64,000 nucleotides of DNA, from positions 77,001-141,000 of the forward strand of contig JAFCMP010000032.1 of assembly GCA_017506865.1 (NCBI GenBank). The letters are read 5' to 3'. The notes under the pieces were generated by a model, which saw nothing but the letters and a program-made list of their open reading frames with translations, was not told the DNA's origin and ran no database searches. The stretch comes from Tribonema minus. Taxonomy: Eukaryota; Sar; Xanthophyceae; Tribonematales; Tribonemataceae. The position numbers and the translations under genes are program-made. Of this stretch, positions 12,036 to 24,053 are shown in pieces; position 1 is the stretch's first letter; every line of letters begins with the position of its first letter.

Positions 12036-15000
12036 CAGAGGCGCCTAGTGAAGCAGCAGCGGAAGTCGCGCGACGTAGCCCACTCTCCACGCTCGCCGGC
12101 GCATAGGTCCTGTTTCCAATACGGATGGCGCAGCTGCCTCGCCCAGCCCCTACCACTGCTGAGGCGCTGACTCTGTGTGTTGCTTACTTCAGCCCGGCTT
12201 CTGCAATTGGCATGCTCAACCGCCAAGGTGCAACAAGCCGTCAAACAAAAACCACACTGCTATGCGTAGCAGCAGCTCCACTGAAAGCAACTATTGACGG
12301 AGCCTGAATCACGGCACAGGCCTGAATGCGGGCGCGTACAACTGATTCAACAATTTCGCCGAACTTCAAACTGGCTGGTGAACTTTGCGCGAAACCCTCG
12401 AGCTCGCGTCTAGAGTACCTCTGCCCTGGAAGCTCTTGTCAACGCGCAGGAACAAGAAATGCGAGACATGAATAGCGCATGTCGACGGGCGCATAGCCTG
12501 TGTCTTCCTGGCTGCTTGGCACATGCGCTGACGAGGCACTATTACTACCGGTGACCGGCACGGCAAGGCTGGTGAGAACTCGCCTTATGTACAGACATGG
12601 TTCTTTACATATGTTCCACTCCGGCGTGGATCATATGCGGCGAGCATTGAATGCGTGCGAGCCGCGAGCGCGCTGCGGCTGGATTCGTTTTTTTAAAGCA
12701 GGAACGGAACGAGCACGAGCGCTACGCTCTGAAGATTTCGACTACATTGGTAGCGAGCTACAGCTGCTGTGCTCCATGCTTCAGCAAGAGCTAGTAATGA
12801 CATTTACACTCCTTTGCGCTTTTAACGTGAAGTGACAAAATCTTTTGTCTGCGATGGTTTGAACTTCGGCCATATCAATGTTTGGCAGCGTGCAACATGC
12901 TGTCAGTGCCAGCCACCTGTGTATTGCGTTGTGCTGCGGCCGCCCTTGGATTGCGCTGCGCTGCGCCGCGCCTGTGATTGCACCTACATTGTGTCCACTT
13001 TGAACTCAGTCTATGTCACAACTTGCATCCTCATCATAATTGAACACTGGGGCATCGTCCGACGCTGTACAAGCTGCATTTGATCGTCCCTTAATGAGCG
13101 CAATGTATCATCATGATGTTCGCATGATACGAGGTGCATGGCTGCTGCTATACTGTCCTGTCCAGCAAAGCGGCTGGTACGGCTGAAGACTGCAACAAGG
13201 CTCTGCAAAGATGCTGGCAGTGATCAATTGGGCATCAGCACCGCCGAGTGGCAAAGTACTCGTGCACCATATATCCAGCGCACTCAGCTGTGAAGCAACC
13301 ATGATGGGAGCTCATGGCAGTATTGTGCCTAAAGCCCTTGTCACCCCGAACCAGGCCAGGCTGCAGACATGTCAGCCAGCAGACCAACATGCCAATGGCA
13401 TATGTCGCCCTTCAGGCTCAGCTTAAATCGGGTACAAGGTTCTTCTTGCGTACTTCGATTTGAGAAGTAGAAGAGCACAACCTTTTGTAGGTCAAGCAGA
13501 CTGGGTGAAGGCTGGCATGCATGTATACACATCACGGCAATGCATGTATACACATCACGGCAATGCATAGCATTGACTATGTGGTTGCATAGCACAACAT
13601 GCCTTGCGTGCATAGCACAACTTACCTTGCGTGCCAAGGCTGTACCCTTTGCATCTTCAGCAGGGGCATCCTAGTCTGATAAAATGTTGCAGCCTCCAGC
13701 AACTTGTGGACATACAATGTCATATTGCAGTTTGCCTACTTGATAGGCCATTATTGACTTGTGGATTTTTGGCTCAGTTGACTTACGCTTCCTCCCCTCC
13801 AACTTCACCTTTTCATGTAGTCGTTGAATTCAGACCTGCGCATGCCTCACCTGATACAACAGTTAGGCGCGTACGACGGCCACAATGTATACAGTACGAC
13901 AGTTCATGCATCCATCATAACATTTATGCATCCACCCAGCATCTGATAGCGACTGCCTGCCAGTGATTGCTCCAGGCAGTGACACCTGCATGTTTGTTCA
14001 GTTGCAATTTGAGGTTAAGGTTCTGTATCAGCCGCCCTGAGCATCAATGCTGTGTAAAGACTCAATCGCCTCGGCTAAGTTGCAGGCCTGGAGCAACTCT
14101 GACTATTATAACATCCAAAAGAGTGGGTTTGTTTATCACTTAGCATGCATAAAACTGGAGAACTGAAATAAATGTTCAGTACAACGCTGGCGAATAAAGG
14201 TGAATAAAGGTGAACATGTCCATCTTGTGCTATTAAATACGCATTTTGAATGGTACCACCATACAACATACACTGTGAGGAGTGTAGGTTGCTGATAGTT
14301 GCAACCATGGGTGCTGAACATTATACCATCTGTCATTGTGAGGTGTGTAGGTTGCTGATAGTTGCAACCATGGTTGCTGATATGTTGCCGTAGGACCTGC
14401 TCAAGCCACAATGACATGATGGTATGATGTTCACAACGAGCTGCACATCAGCAGATGTAAACTTGGGTTACAATGATTCAAACAAGCCTTTGTAATGCGC
14501 TGCACTCCCAGCACATGATGGTTTGTTTGAAAAACTGTCAGCTTAGACTGAAAGACAGAAGAGGCGATTCATTTGCCTGTGGCGATGATGGGGAACTACA
14601 CTTCAAGCAACATGAAAGATCAGCCATGAACCACACATGTGCACACATATCTGATGACTGCAACATCACCAGCACGGCCACATCATTCAGCAGCAGCAAG
14701 AAGCTGACGAGAATCGTACACAAATCAAGCTTTGCAGCAATGGTGGTGATTGTGATTATGTGTTGCATTACCATGCACCATATAAACATACATGTGGTAC
14801 TCTAGCCATAACCATGAAGTGCTACATATAGCAGATCTGGCAGCACAAGTACCCCAGCCAGTGGGATAAAGCAGAATGACTGCTACGACATATACAGGCA
14901 CCATGACGCTCGAACGCCGTACTAACTACAATCCGATCGCCGCACAGCGTATGCAATGCTATCTGATAAAGGATGATAGCTGACTGCAGCTCTATCTCTC

Positions 15001-15278
15001 AGCATCCGGGGTAGCACTCGTACATCAGTATCACGGCTGCAGCAGCATGGGCCATGGTGCTAACCTCCCTACCCGCAATCCGCTTTGCTCAGACCAAAGA
15101 GCCGACTGCCAAATTAAGTACTACTCTCTCGAATGCTGAGTGTCACCACCTCCCCGCTCACAACAACACTCAGGCTTCTGCAACATCGCTCAACCCTGCA
15201 CAAGCGCCCCCCCCCCCCACAATCGCACACATGCCAGTGCGCACGCCATTGTGGATTTGCGCCTCGTACATGACGCGC
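12036..15278. other. Intergenic region between gene A start and the lumen-protein gene end
   Basis: About 3.2 kb with no convincing coding exon. It should hold the gene A promoter (just above 12035). There is a short tandem repeat near 13522-13566 (about 23 bp, twice) and a direct repeat of about 40 bp at 14275-14315 and 14338-14377. Open frames here are short and have no recognisable motif. Confidence 0.6.
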
Positions 15279-17286
15279 TTAGTTGTTGAGCACCTTGCCG
15301 AGCTTGTTGACGCCAGCCTGCGCCTGCGAGCCGAAGAACGGCGCGGACGCGCGCGCATTGTCCTTCACCGCGTCCACCGCGCCGTCGCGCTGCGTGATGC
15401 CGCGCTTGGCGTCGTTCACCGCGTCGCGCGCGCGCTTAGCGTTGTCGCGCACCCCCGCCTTGGCAATCGCAACACCCTCCTTGGCGGACGGCGCGCCGCG
15501 CGGGTTGAGCGCTGATGGCGTACCCCGCGTGCCGCTGTCCGCGCCGAGTGACTGGAGGCCGCTCTTGCGCGTCTGCTCCGCGTTGACGGTGTCGCGCGCG
15601 CGCTCGATGTTGTTCTGAGCGCCGCTGCGCGCGACGTCGGCGCCCTCCTGGAAGGAGGGAGAGTCACCCCCCGCGTTGTTGGGGGTGAGGAGGGTGGAGG
15701 GGTCGCCGCTCTTGAGGGGGTTGATGGCGCCGGCGCCGAGGGGGGAGGCGGGGTCGACCGCGGAGGTGATCACGTTGGAGGCGGCGCTCTTGACCTGAGG
15801 GTTATGAGGAGAGGGGAGGGGGGGAAGGGGGGGGGGGGGGGGGGGGGGGGTTCAGCACTGAGTGCAAGATTCGACGACGCAGTTGCTGAGGCTGACCGTC
15901 GCGTGTATTGGGACATGATGGAGGCCCGGTGGGGGGGTGACGGCGGACGCATTTGCAGGAGTCAAGTGGTGCTCACACTGCAACCGTGAGATACTCCTAT
16001 GCAAAAACGTAGTAGTGTGCCGGAAGGTGCTGTGGGATGTGTCAGCACAGTGGTTGCGGAGCAGCACTACAAGGGACAGCGCAGATACAAGACATGAGAG
16101 ATAGCATGGCAATTGCTGTGGCAGCACACGTGCCTGTTGATTCTGTAGGCTCTGGCCTGGTAGGTATATGATACGCTGTGTCACAAGAGTATTGCGGAAA
16201 GCTGTCTTGATGCTGCATGGATAGAGGAGTGGCTCTGTGCTGGCAACATGTTGGTTGCGCACCACTCTGTAAGAGCTTGAGGCTTCATCAACATCTGCAG
16301 CGCTAGCAGCAGCTATCGAATCTGCAAGAATCAACATCGCCTGTGATACTGTTGTACACTATGCTGGGCAGTACACAGTTGGCGTGAGCTTCACCAGCTG
16401 CAATGACGCCTACTGCAGCTGAAGGCAAGCAGTCTGCCCGTTTGACACACCAGTGTCCAACTTACACTAATAGCACAGGGAAAGAATAGAACACAGGTTG
16501 CTACTTCAACCTGTGCCCGACTCTCTCTTCATAAATGAAATGACAAGAGTTTGTGGGAGTTGCCTTTTGCTGGACTATGATATGTGTTCTAACGAGAGTG
16601 CCTGTTGATCCGCAATAGTTGATGGCTTCAGCTCTCGGGCCACAAACATATTCTAACTCAACACCAATAGGCTGGATCAAAAACGCCAGTAGCCGTACAT
16701 ATTTGAACATAGTTGCAAGATCATCAGATGTCAAAATCTGATGCGTGATGGATCATACCTTGTCGGGCGCGCCGTTCTTCAGACTCTGCGCCTTGCTGTT
16801 GACGTCTTGGCCGTTGCCAGTTGCGTCTTGGACAGTCGTCTTCGCATTCGCAGCCAGGTCGCCCCAGCGCTGGTTGCTCTCCGTGTCTCCCAGGTTAGTG
16901 CTGCGCAGGTTCGGCGCCGCCTGCGACGCTGCCGCCTTCATCTTGTCAACGGCATCCGCGGCGCTAGGCACAGCGCCAGAGATGTCGCTGGCGACGTCGG
17001 CCACCTTCTGCTTCGCGGATCCCCAGTCCTGGACCACGGCCCTTTGGATGCTGGTGGCGGGCGCGGCGTCGAACATGGCAGCATCTGCGGGGACGGGTGC
17101 GGACAACGCGCCTTGCAACAGGATGCCCGCCGCCACGACAGCTGCTGCGGATCCGCCGTGCTTAGCGCTCATCTGCACCTGCGCAGTGGGCCTGGATCCG
17201 GAGTGCATGGGGGGCACAACGAAGGCGCTGCTGGAGGCCACCATGGCGGCGCATGCCGCGAGGGTGCTGGTCTTCGAGATAGTCAT
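15279..17286 (-). CDS. Nucleus-encoded plastid (thylakoid lumen) protein, function unknown
   Basis: Two exons, 17286-16759 and 15794-15279, joined in phase 0, give 347 residues. The N-terminus is a signal peptide (MTISKTSTLAACAAMVA) followed by SSSAFVVPP, which resembles the ASAFAP cleavage motif of complex red-type plastids, with Phe at the expected +1 position. After a short Ser/Gln/Lys-containing transit region comes a second hydrophobic stretch (AVVAAGILLQGALSAPV) ending ADA-A, a typical thylakoid-transfer signal without twin arginine. The mature part is Ala-rich and polar, with helical heptad-like repeats such as AKAGVRDNAKRARDAV and ADVARSGAQNNIERAR, suggesting an extended or coiled-coil protein. 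I do not recognise the family. Targeting is a strong inference; function is not known. Confidence 0.8.
15827..15850. repeat. Poly-G run of about 24 bases
   Basis: A long homopolymer in the intron of the lumen-protein gene (C run on the coding strand), about 33 bases upstream of the acceptor at 15795, so it may act as a pyrimidine tract. Length may be unreliable in the assembly. Confidence 0.7.
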
Positions 17287-17783
17287 GGTTGTAGAATGTG
17301 TTGTGTCGTAGCTGTTGGTGTGCCTGTATGGTCGGGCTGGTGCAAAGCACAGAACTTTGGATCGTCAGTAGTTCCGAGGTCGCAAACTTCAAGTTTCCCA
17401 GTTCCCGAGCACGGTGCTGCCGAATGATGAATGAATGAATGAAGCTGCACCCGGACGCAGCTGCTTTTGAATGTGGCTCCCCTTGGTTTCCGATCCTCTG
17501 TGATGACGCAGCAGCTATTTGGATTGTAAGAGGTACTGGCAGAACAGAGCAAAATGCAAACATCACAACAAACGAAGTGACAGTGGCTGATGGTAAAGGA
17601 AATCATACCTTTATTCGATAGCATCAGCATCTGATAGGAACAGAGGACACTGTAAAGGAGCTACATCTGATGCAGAGGTTGTCTAGAGGACGCGACATTC
17701 AACGGCGCACGCACGCACGCACACCAAAAAGCAGACCGGCGCAGCACAGCCGGTCAATAAACCCCGCCATCGCCATCTCCAAA
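17287..17783. other. Intergenic region: lumen-protein promoter and USP 3' end
   Basis: About 500 bp between the start of the lumen-protein gene and the stop of the USP gene, both on the minus strand. It contains an ATGA microsatellite near 17424-17442. No clear TATA box or RNA gene was seen. Confidence 0.5.
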
Positions 17784-20700
17784 TCACGGCCGATCCTCAG
17801 GCTCAAGAACCACAGGACCCCCGCCATACACCCCCACCAGATACTCCCACACCGCCGCGTTGGTGACAAAGTAGTCGCGCGCGGCCCGCGTGTCGGCGCG
17901 CAACCCCCCCCCCTCGTCTACGAGCTCCGCGTTGTCCAGCGCCCCGGGGTACGGCACGGGGAAATCCTCATCCTCCCCCCCCTCCGCCCCCCCGCCCTTG
18001 AGAAAAGCGTTCCAGCGCGCGAGCCACGCTGCCGCGATGACGTGCCGCCGCGGCGCGGCGGCGGCGGCGTCCTTCTGCGAGGTGAGCGCTGCCACGGTGG
18101 CGCGGTCCACGCGGCGGCGCTCGGCGCGCTCCTCCGCCTGGCCGCGGCAGACCTCGCAAGGGTCGAGGCGCCGCAGCGCGCGCGCCGCCGCCGCCGCGCC
18201 GGGCGCCGCGTGCGGGCCGTAGGCCTGCGCAGCAGGAGAACATGGTGTGTGTGCAGTTGAAGTAGGGCATTGATGGGGAGCGAGGCGAGGGCGGTTGGAT
18301 GCGCGTGGCGTGCGCAGCAGCGGCAGCGCGCTTCGCGCCTGGAGGCGTGGCGCGCCTTGCTGCCGGGGTCGCGGGAGTGCGTCGCGAGTCACGGTCGGCT
18401 AGCCGCTGCGGCTGCAGCAGCAGTGGCACTGCGCGCATGAGCTTGTCCGAGTATACGGCAGCAAATCTCGTAAGGCAAAGCGCCATGTGCAGGCCCGCGT
18501 GCGTTCCCAGTGCAATCATCTGCTGAGAAGACTGGTCACCACGTGCACAGTGGGTGCCGTTGCGGTTGCATTGCACAGTGGGTGCCGTTGCGGTTGCATT
18601 GCTGGCAGTACGTGAGTGTACTGCTAGCGTACATGCACCTGACAGCAGGGCTGTTTCGACGCACCTTCACAAGCGCGCCAAAGCTGCTCAGCGGCACCGC
18701 CACCAGCTGCGTCTCCACCGCCGTCGCCGCCGCCACGCGCGGCTTCACGCCACCGTGCCGGCACACCAGTGCGTGATTGTTTACAGGGCCAGGGGTCGCA
18801 GCAGTGAGCAGGTTCACCGTCCAAGCCCTGGACAGATACACCACCGGCTCCTCTACGCCAGCGCCGCTGCCGCTGCCACCACAGCTGTCCTCATCCCTGT
18901 CCCCGCCGCCGCCGCTGCCGCTGCCGCCGCCGCCGCAGCTGCCTCCGCCGGCAACACCACCATCAGCGGCTGCGGAAGCGCCACCGCCGCCGCTGCTGCC
19001 GCCCGGCGCGGCGGCGGCGGACCAGCGTAGCGCGCGCAGAAGCGGCGCGGGCAGCGGCGGCGGCGGCGCCGCGTCTGCGGGCGCGCGCCGCCGCTTGTAG
19101 AACAGCACGTATGCGCGGCTGCGCGCGACCTCGCGCGGCGACACGTTCATCACAATTGTATCATCGAAGTGGCGCCACTGGCGCCTGCGCGCGCCGCCGC
19201 CGCCTCCCGCTGCCGCAGTGCTCAGCGCGTAGGCCGTGTAGTGGCCGTAGGTGAGGCCGCCGGTGTGCGCGACGACGCTTACGAGGTCGTATAGTAAAGG
19301 GGATGGCGGCGGCGGCGCGGGGGCGCCGGAGGCGGTCTTGGGGGGGGCGGGGCGCGATATGTAGGGTGACATGTCGAGCCCCTCTAGGGGGAACATTAGT
19401 CTGCATTGAAGGGGGAGGGGGGGGCAAAGGCGAGTTCCATGAGTGAGCTGAGCTCTGCTGCGGGATGGCGTAGCATAGCACTACTCAACACCACTTATGA
19501 CTGAGCATAGGGAATTGAAACTTGGCAGTTGGCAGTGCAGGCGAAGCACAGTTGCAAAGCGGTGTGCCGCTTGCACAAAAAATAACCCAACATGCTCGAA
19601 ATTTGAGACAGGACTGTTTTCTGCTTTGCTTGGGCTTTGGCTCCAGCATTCACTGACACCCATTGTAGCACAGTTGACCGCAACTGGGGGTGCCAATTCG
19701 CACAGTGCGCTGCAGCGCCAGCCGCTCTCAAGCTATGTACAAATACAGACTCCATGATGCAGGCGAGGCAGCATGCAGCTAGCATTCCGCACTCAGCAAG
19801 TACAGCTATGGCCGAACGTGCAGCTTCTGGCTCCGACATCTGATATCGAGCTCCAATGACCGCCCGCTCATCAAGCACTGTTGTTGGTGAGTTCTGAAGC
19901 AGCACCTGGCTTACAGGCAGAGCACAACCGGGTGCAGCATCTCAGTCACAACGCCACATGGCATCGGTCCGCGTTGAGCGCCATGACGCAGCTGCAGCGC
20001 TGCGGCAGCGCACTCGCCCGCTGTTGAGCTCGCAGTCACAACAACATGGCATGAGTTCAACACCGACATCGTGATGAAGCTACAGCACCACACACAGCGC
20101 AACGCTCGCGTTGATGAGCCCGCAGTCAAAACAACATGGCGTGAGTTTACAGTCGACATCATGACGAAGCGGCAGCACCACAGTAACACAACGCGCTCGC
20201 CTGTTGTTGAGCTTGCGGCTCCAGCAGCCGCTCGTGAAGCGCTTCACGTGCACGCACAGCACCTCCGGCGCCGCGGCGACGCTCAGCGCGCGCTCCGCCT
20301 CGCGCTTGCCGCCGCACGCGTTGCAGTGATACCTATCGTCGCCTGCCATGCGCTCCGCCCTGAAGAAGTGCGCGAGACACGACGCCAGCGGCACCGGGTG
20401 CAGCCCCAGCCACAGCGCCGCGTCGCGCGCCGCCGACAGGACGCCCGGCCGCCTGCCGCCGCGCCGCGCTGCTGCTGTTGAAGTTGAAGTTGGCGAGCGC
20501 GCCGCCGCGCCGCGCAGGTCCAGCAGCGGCACCGACAGGTCGAAGCAGCGCTCGAGGCGGCGGCTGACGGTGCCGCACGCGTGGCACACGACGCGGCTCT
20601 CCAGCGCGCCCTCGAATGTGTCCGAGACGAAGCTGCTGTGGTAGGGGGGCGGGGGCGGCGCCGTCGGCGTTGTGCGCCTGGGCTGCGGTACCTGGTGCGC

Positions 20701-21726
20701 GCTGCCGCCAGCTGCTGCAGCATCGCAATCAGCAGCTGCTGTTGCTGAATGAACATCTGTTGCCGCCGGCAGTGGTCGTTTGCGCGCTGCTGCACTAGCC
20801 GGAACGCTATGCGCATTGCTGTTCCGGGTTTGCTGCGGGGAAGGGGGCTCTGTAGAAGTGGAAGGTGCGGCAGTCTCAGCGGCGGAGTCCCCCGCCGGGT
20901 CAAACGCGCCTGGCAGTGGCAGCTTCGTTTCCTCGTGCATGACGTCGAGCATGAGCCTGAGGGTTTCGTGCGCATCGTGCTGCTGCCAGCCCCCAAACAT
21001 GCTGTTGGACTGCACAAGAGCCTCCCTGACGCGTCGGACGTCGGATGACCCATCGGAGTAAAGGTTCATCATGGCGTTGGTCATGGGCGTGGACTGACGC
21101 CCAGCGGCCCCCACGCAGCCCAGGCGCAGCCTGCTGACGAAGGGGTCGCAGCAGCCCAGCGCTTGCAAGATAGCGTTCAGGAAGCAGGTGTTCCCGAGGT
21201 TATTGTAGCCGCCGCGCGAGGTCCGGCCCTGAGATTCCTGGAAAAGACCTATGAAGTCAGACAAGGAAGGCGGTTGTGCGCGCTGCGCCTCGTCTAGCGG
21301 ATCCTCCTCCATGTGCTGCGGGCGGCTGTCACTACTGTTGTCTTGCGCATCGTCCGCTGCACCGGCGGCGCTGGCAGCAGATGCAGAAGCCCGACAAGAA
21401 ATTGCATCTTCATGTGCATCTCCTGCTGATGCTTGTTCTAAGGCAACCGGCTCTGCGCCAGCTTGCAGATGTCTCCCAGCTGTTTCTGCAGCATCCTCCG
21501 CCGCCGTCTCATCTCGAGGCTCTGCCGGTGCTGTCTTCGCCGGGCTTTCTTTCGATGGCGCTTCTCGGGGTACGTTTCTATAGAGCTGCGGAGCCACGCC
21601 ACTTCCAGCGTCGCTGCGGTCGCCATCGCCGTCGTTCATAACGAGGGAAGCGATGCTCTTCTTCGCCAATGATGCTGCATGCGTCGCCGTCGTCTGTGTG
21701 TACATTACTTCGGCGGCGGCAGACAT
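17784..21726 (-). CDS. Ubiquitin-specific protease (USP family) with two C-terminal DUSP-like domains
   Basis: Exons 21726-20201, 19400-18665 and 18224-17784 give 900 residues. The Cys box is NNLGNTCFLNAILQALG, followed by QQHDAHETLRLMLDVMHEE; a zinc-finger-like CHACG...CNACGG pair, HVKRF and KLNN-R-LMFPLEGLDMSPY; then the His box GGLTYGHYTAYA and RHFDDTIVMNVSPREV with AYVLFYKRR. These are the core elements of a peptidase C19 deubiquitinase. After it, VVYLSRAWTVNLL...GPVNNHALVCRHGG and HVIAAAWLARW...PGALDNAELVDEGG look like two DUSP domains, as in USP20/USP33, but no ZnF-UBP is visible. A 90-residue low-complexity insert follows the Cys-box half. The first intron starts with GC (AG|GCGAGC), supported by perfect family continuity. 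An in-frame upstream ATG at 22077 would overlap the divergent neighbour, so 21726 is preferred. Confidence 0.9.
18543..18600. repeat. 29-bp tandem repeat, two copies
   Basis: The unit containing CAGTGGGTGCCGTTGCGGTT occurs twice back to back within the second intron of the USP gene. Confidence 0.85.
19980..20200 (-). repeat. Echoes of the first USP exon's 3' edge
   Basis: The edge coding KLNNR with its GC donor is followed, within 200 bp, by two degraded copies (about 20100-20125 and 20010-20035) that keep a CTCAACA-like core and GCGAG-like donor plus shared downstream bases. Confidence 0.6.
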
Positions 21727-21792
21727 ACATACGGGTATGGATGGACGTAACTGCTCGATCCATAGTGCTGGCCGTCTCTGGCCTTCGCAAGC
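21727..21792. promoter_or_regulatory. 66-bp bidirectional start region
   Basis: Only 66 bp separate the chosen start codons of the USP gene (minus) and the VTT-domain gene (plus). Any shared promoter must lie here or in the first exons. No TATA-like box is evident. The inference depends on the two chosen starts. Confidence 0.45.
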
Positions 21793-24053
21793 ATGGGCAG
21801 CCAGAGATCCCGTCAGCACGAGCTGAGGTCTGACTTGCTTCCTCAGGCATCGCCACGAGCCTCTGCCTCTGCAGCAGCGCCCGAGAATGAGGATCCACAT
21901 GATTCGCTGTGCTCCAAGGTGCTGGCAGTGATCCTTTTGCTGGGACTGCTGGGCACGCTGGGCTTCTTCATCTACGATCTGCTGCACGATAACATCATCG
22001 TCGCTCACGCAGAGCGCATCATGGTGAGCCGGTGTCGCTCTTATGTGATGTGGCCCATGAGCATCATTGGATCGCACGTCGACGTGAAGGATCTCACGAG
22101 AGGATCTGACGGGCGTAGGAAAGAGTTGCAGCTGGGTCTATTGCGTTAACGCATGTTCCGATTCCGAGGTGTTGGGTCGTCAAATACGTGTTTTTCCTGT
22201 GTTTGGTGCCTCGACCCCAGCTCTGAGCCTTGGCACTCGTGACATGCCTGCCACAATGACAACCTGCGGAGGATTGCCGAACAACTACAACTTTGAGCAA
22301 ACAAGAACCGCCACCGCCATCACCGTCACATAATTCCCTCACATATTCGAGCAATTAAGCTTGCCCTCACATAAACACAAAACTGCCACTCGCCCACTAA
22401 TGTGCTTGCGCAGGACTGGCTGCTGGAGCTGGACCCCCTCCTGCAGACAGTGGCCATCGCCGTCTTCGCAGGCGTCTGGTCCCTCGTGCCCTTCTCGCCC
22501 AGCATCGTGTGCGTCGGCACGGGCCTCGTGCTGCGGCAGTCGCTGCCGCAGTGGATGGCAGTGCTCGTCGGCGTCGCCGCCGTGTCGCTGGGGGTGTTGT
22601 GGGGGTCCGTCGCGGCATTCCTGCTGGGGCGCTACCTGCTGCGGCGGTTCGCGGCGCGCACGATCAAGAGGCACCGCATCCTGCAAGGTATGGAGTGTTA
22701 TTTCTTTCGCCAAGGTGCTGACTTGCGCCGCGTGCACAAGTAGGGTCTGGCGAAGCACACACGGCCAGAGTGTTGAAGTGTTGTCGTGCAGGTGACGGGT
22801 GGACGGGCGGACTCGTGTGCTGCGGAGGCGCGCTTTGATGAGTGCTTTGGGGTTCCTTGCGAGGCACCGCATCCTGCAAGGTATGGGATGGAAACGATTC
22901 AAGCGATCGTAGAGCTGTAGGTGACAAGGTGTGGTTGGCAGTCAGTGCCTTCCCAGCCATGACCGTGGTCGCCGCTGTCGCAGCAATTGGCCACGAGTCA
23001 AGCAGCGCCACCGTATCCACAGGAGCCGAAAGACTTGTGTGTATAAACTTTGTGGCGTTCGAGGCATGGGTATTTATTTTTGTATGGAAAGCTCTCATGT
23101 GTTCAGCAGGCCAGCTCCGAATGTTGTTTCTGTCGTCAGGTGCTGCCTTTACTGCGTGGACGTGAAGGGCATACGCGAGCGCCGCGCGGCCGGTGCTGCT
23201 GGGAACGCGCAGCGCCATGACACTGGCACAGCGCCAACCATCGCTAGCAACGCTTTGCCGGGGGCCGGCACGGAGCGGTATGTATGTATACGTGGTGCCC
23301 TTGGCAGCGTGCAGCGCCGCGCCACCACCACACCGCTGCCACCGATGAATGAAAACAAGTTTATGTAGCAGTTGATACAAGCAAGCGCATGACATGCGGC
23401 CATCGACCTCATGTGTCGCCAGACACCCCTGAACCTCTGGCACTCCAAGCCAGCGCACATCAGTGCGGCCAGTGACCCTGTGTACCCTCTGCAAACGCCG
23501 CCCCCCGCGCGCAGGCCTGGACCTGGGCCTGCTCCACCGCGGCGCGCGCGTCAGCTTCCTCCTGCACCTCACCCCCGTCGTCCCCCTGAGCCTGTGCAAC
23601 TACGCCCTCGGCGCGACCTCCATCGCCCCCTGCGACTTCCTGCTCGGCCTCACCGGCTTCCTACCCTACGTCATCACCTTTGTCTGCCTCGGCACGCTCT
23701 CGACCAGCATGACAGACATTGGCGCGAGCGTCTTCGCCAGCGTGTCCCTCGCGGCGTGGCAGTGGGCGCTGCTGGCGGCGGCGGCAGCGGCGGCGGCGGC
23801 AGCGGCGGCGGCGTGGCGCTGCACGCGCGGCGAGCTGGTGGCGCTCGTCGCGTCGGCGCACGCGGCGGAGGCGGAGGCGCAGCGCTGCAGCGCGTCGCCG
23901 CCGGGCAGCGCGGAGCGCCGCCGCTGCAGCAGCAGCAGCGGCGGTGGCGGCGGCAGTGCTCGCGTCGCTGCTGCTGCTGCCAGGGGCACTGCTGCTGGTG
24001 CCGCTGGGGGGGTGCTGGCGGAGACCGGCACCGGCGGCGCGCCGGCGGTGTGA
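21793..24053 (+). CDS. VTT-domain membrane protein (DedA/TVP38/TMEM64/VMP1-type)
   Basis: Exons 21793-22023, 22414-22687 and 23515-24053 give 347 residues. The N-terminus is Ser/Ala-rich and cytosolic-looking, then a membrane helix (VLAVILLLGLLGTLGFFIYD). The core has SLVPFSPSIVCVGTGLVL, a GSVAAFLLGRYLLRRF re-entrant/helix element, LLHLTPVVPLSLCNYALGA and a GFLPYVITFVCLG helix. The LTPVVPLSLCNYALG block is the VTT-family signature (SNARE-associated Golgi proteins, lipid scrambling or lipid-homeostasis roles in known members). The C-terminal tail is Ala/Ser-rich and low in complexity. The gene diverges from the USP gene and converges on EF-Tu. Subcellular site cannot be read from the sequence; a Golgi/ER or plastid membrane is plausible. 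Confidence 0.85.
22850..22890 (+). repeat. Echo of the VTT gene exon 2 donor edge
   Basis: The 3' edge of exon 2 (coding RHRILQ, donor GTATGG) recurs about 190 bp downstream in the intron with the same donor. A dispersed repeat starts immediately after this second donor. Confidence 0.8.
22885..23095 (+). mobile_element. Dispersed short repeat, copy 2
   Basis: Full-length-looking copy of about 200 bp starting at an echoed GTATGG donor in the VTT gene intron. Ends near GGCGTTCGAGGCATGGGTAT. No protein-coding capacity that I can recognise. Confidence 0.75.

Noticed and set aside
14473-14805. 110-residue plus frame with a hydrophobic C-terminus
   Set aside because: Isolated, no homology that I recognise, base composition like the surrounding intergenic DNA and no start or splice support.
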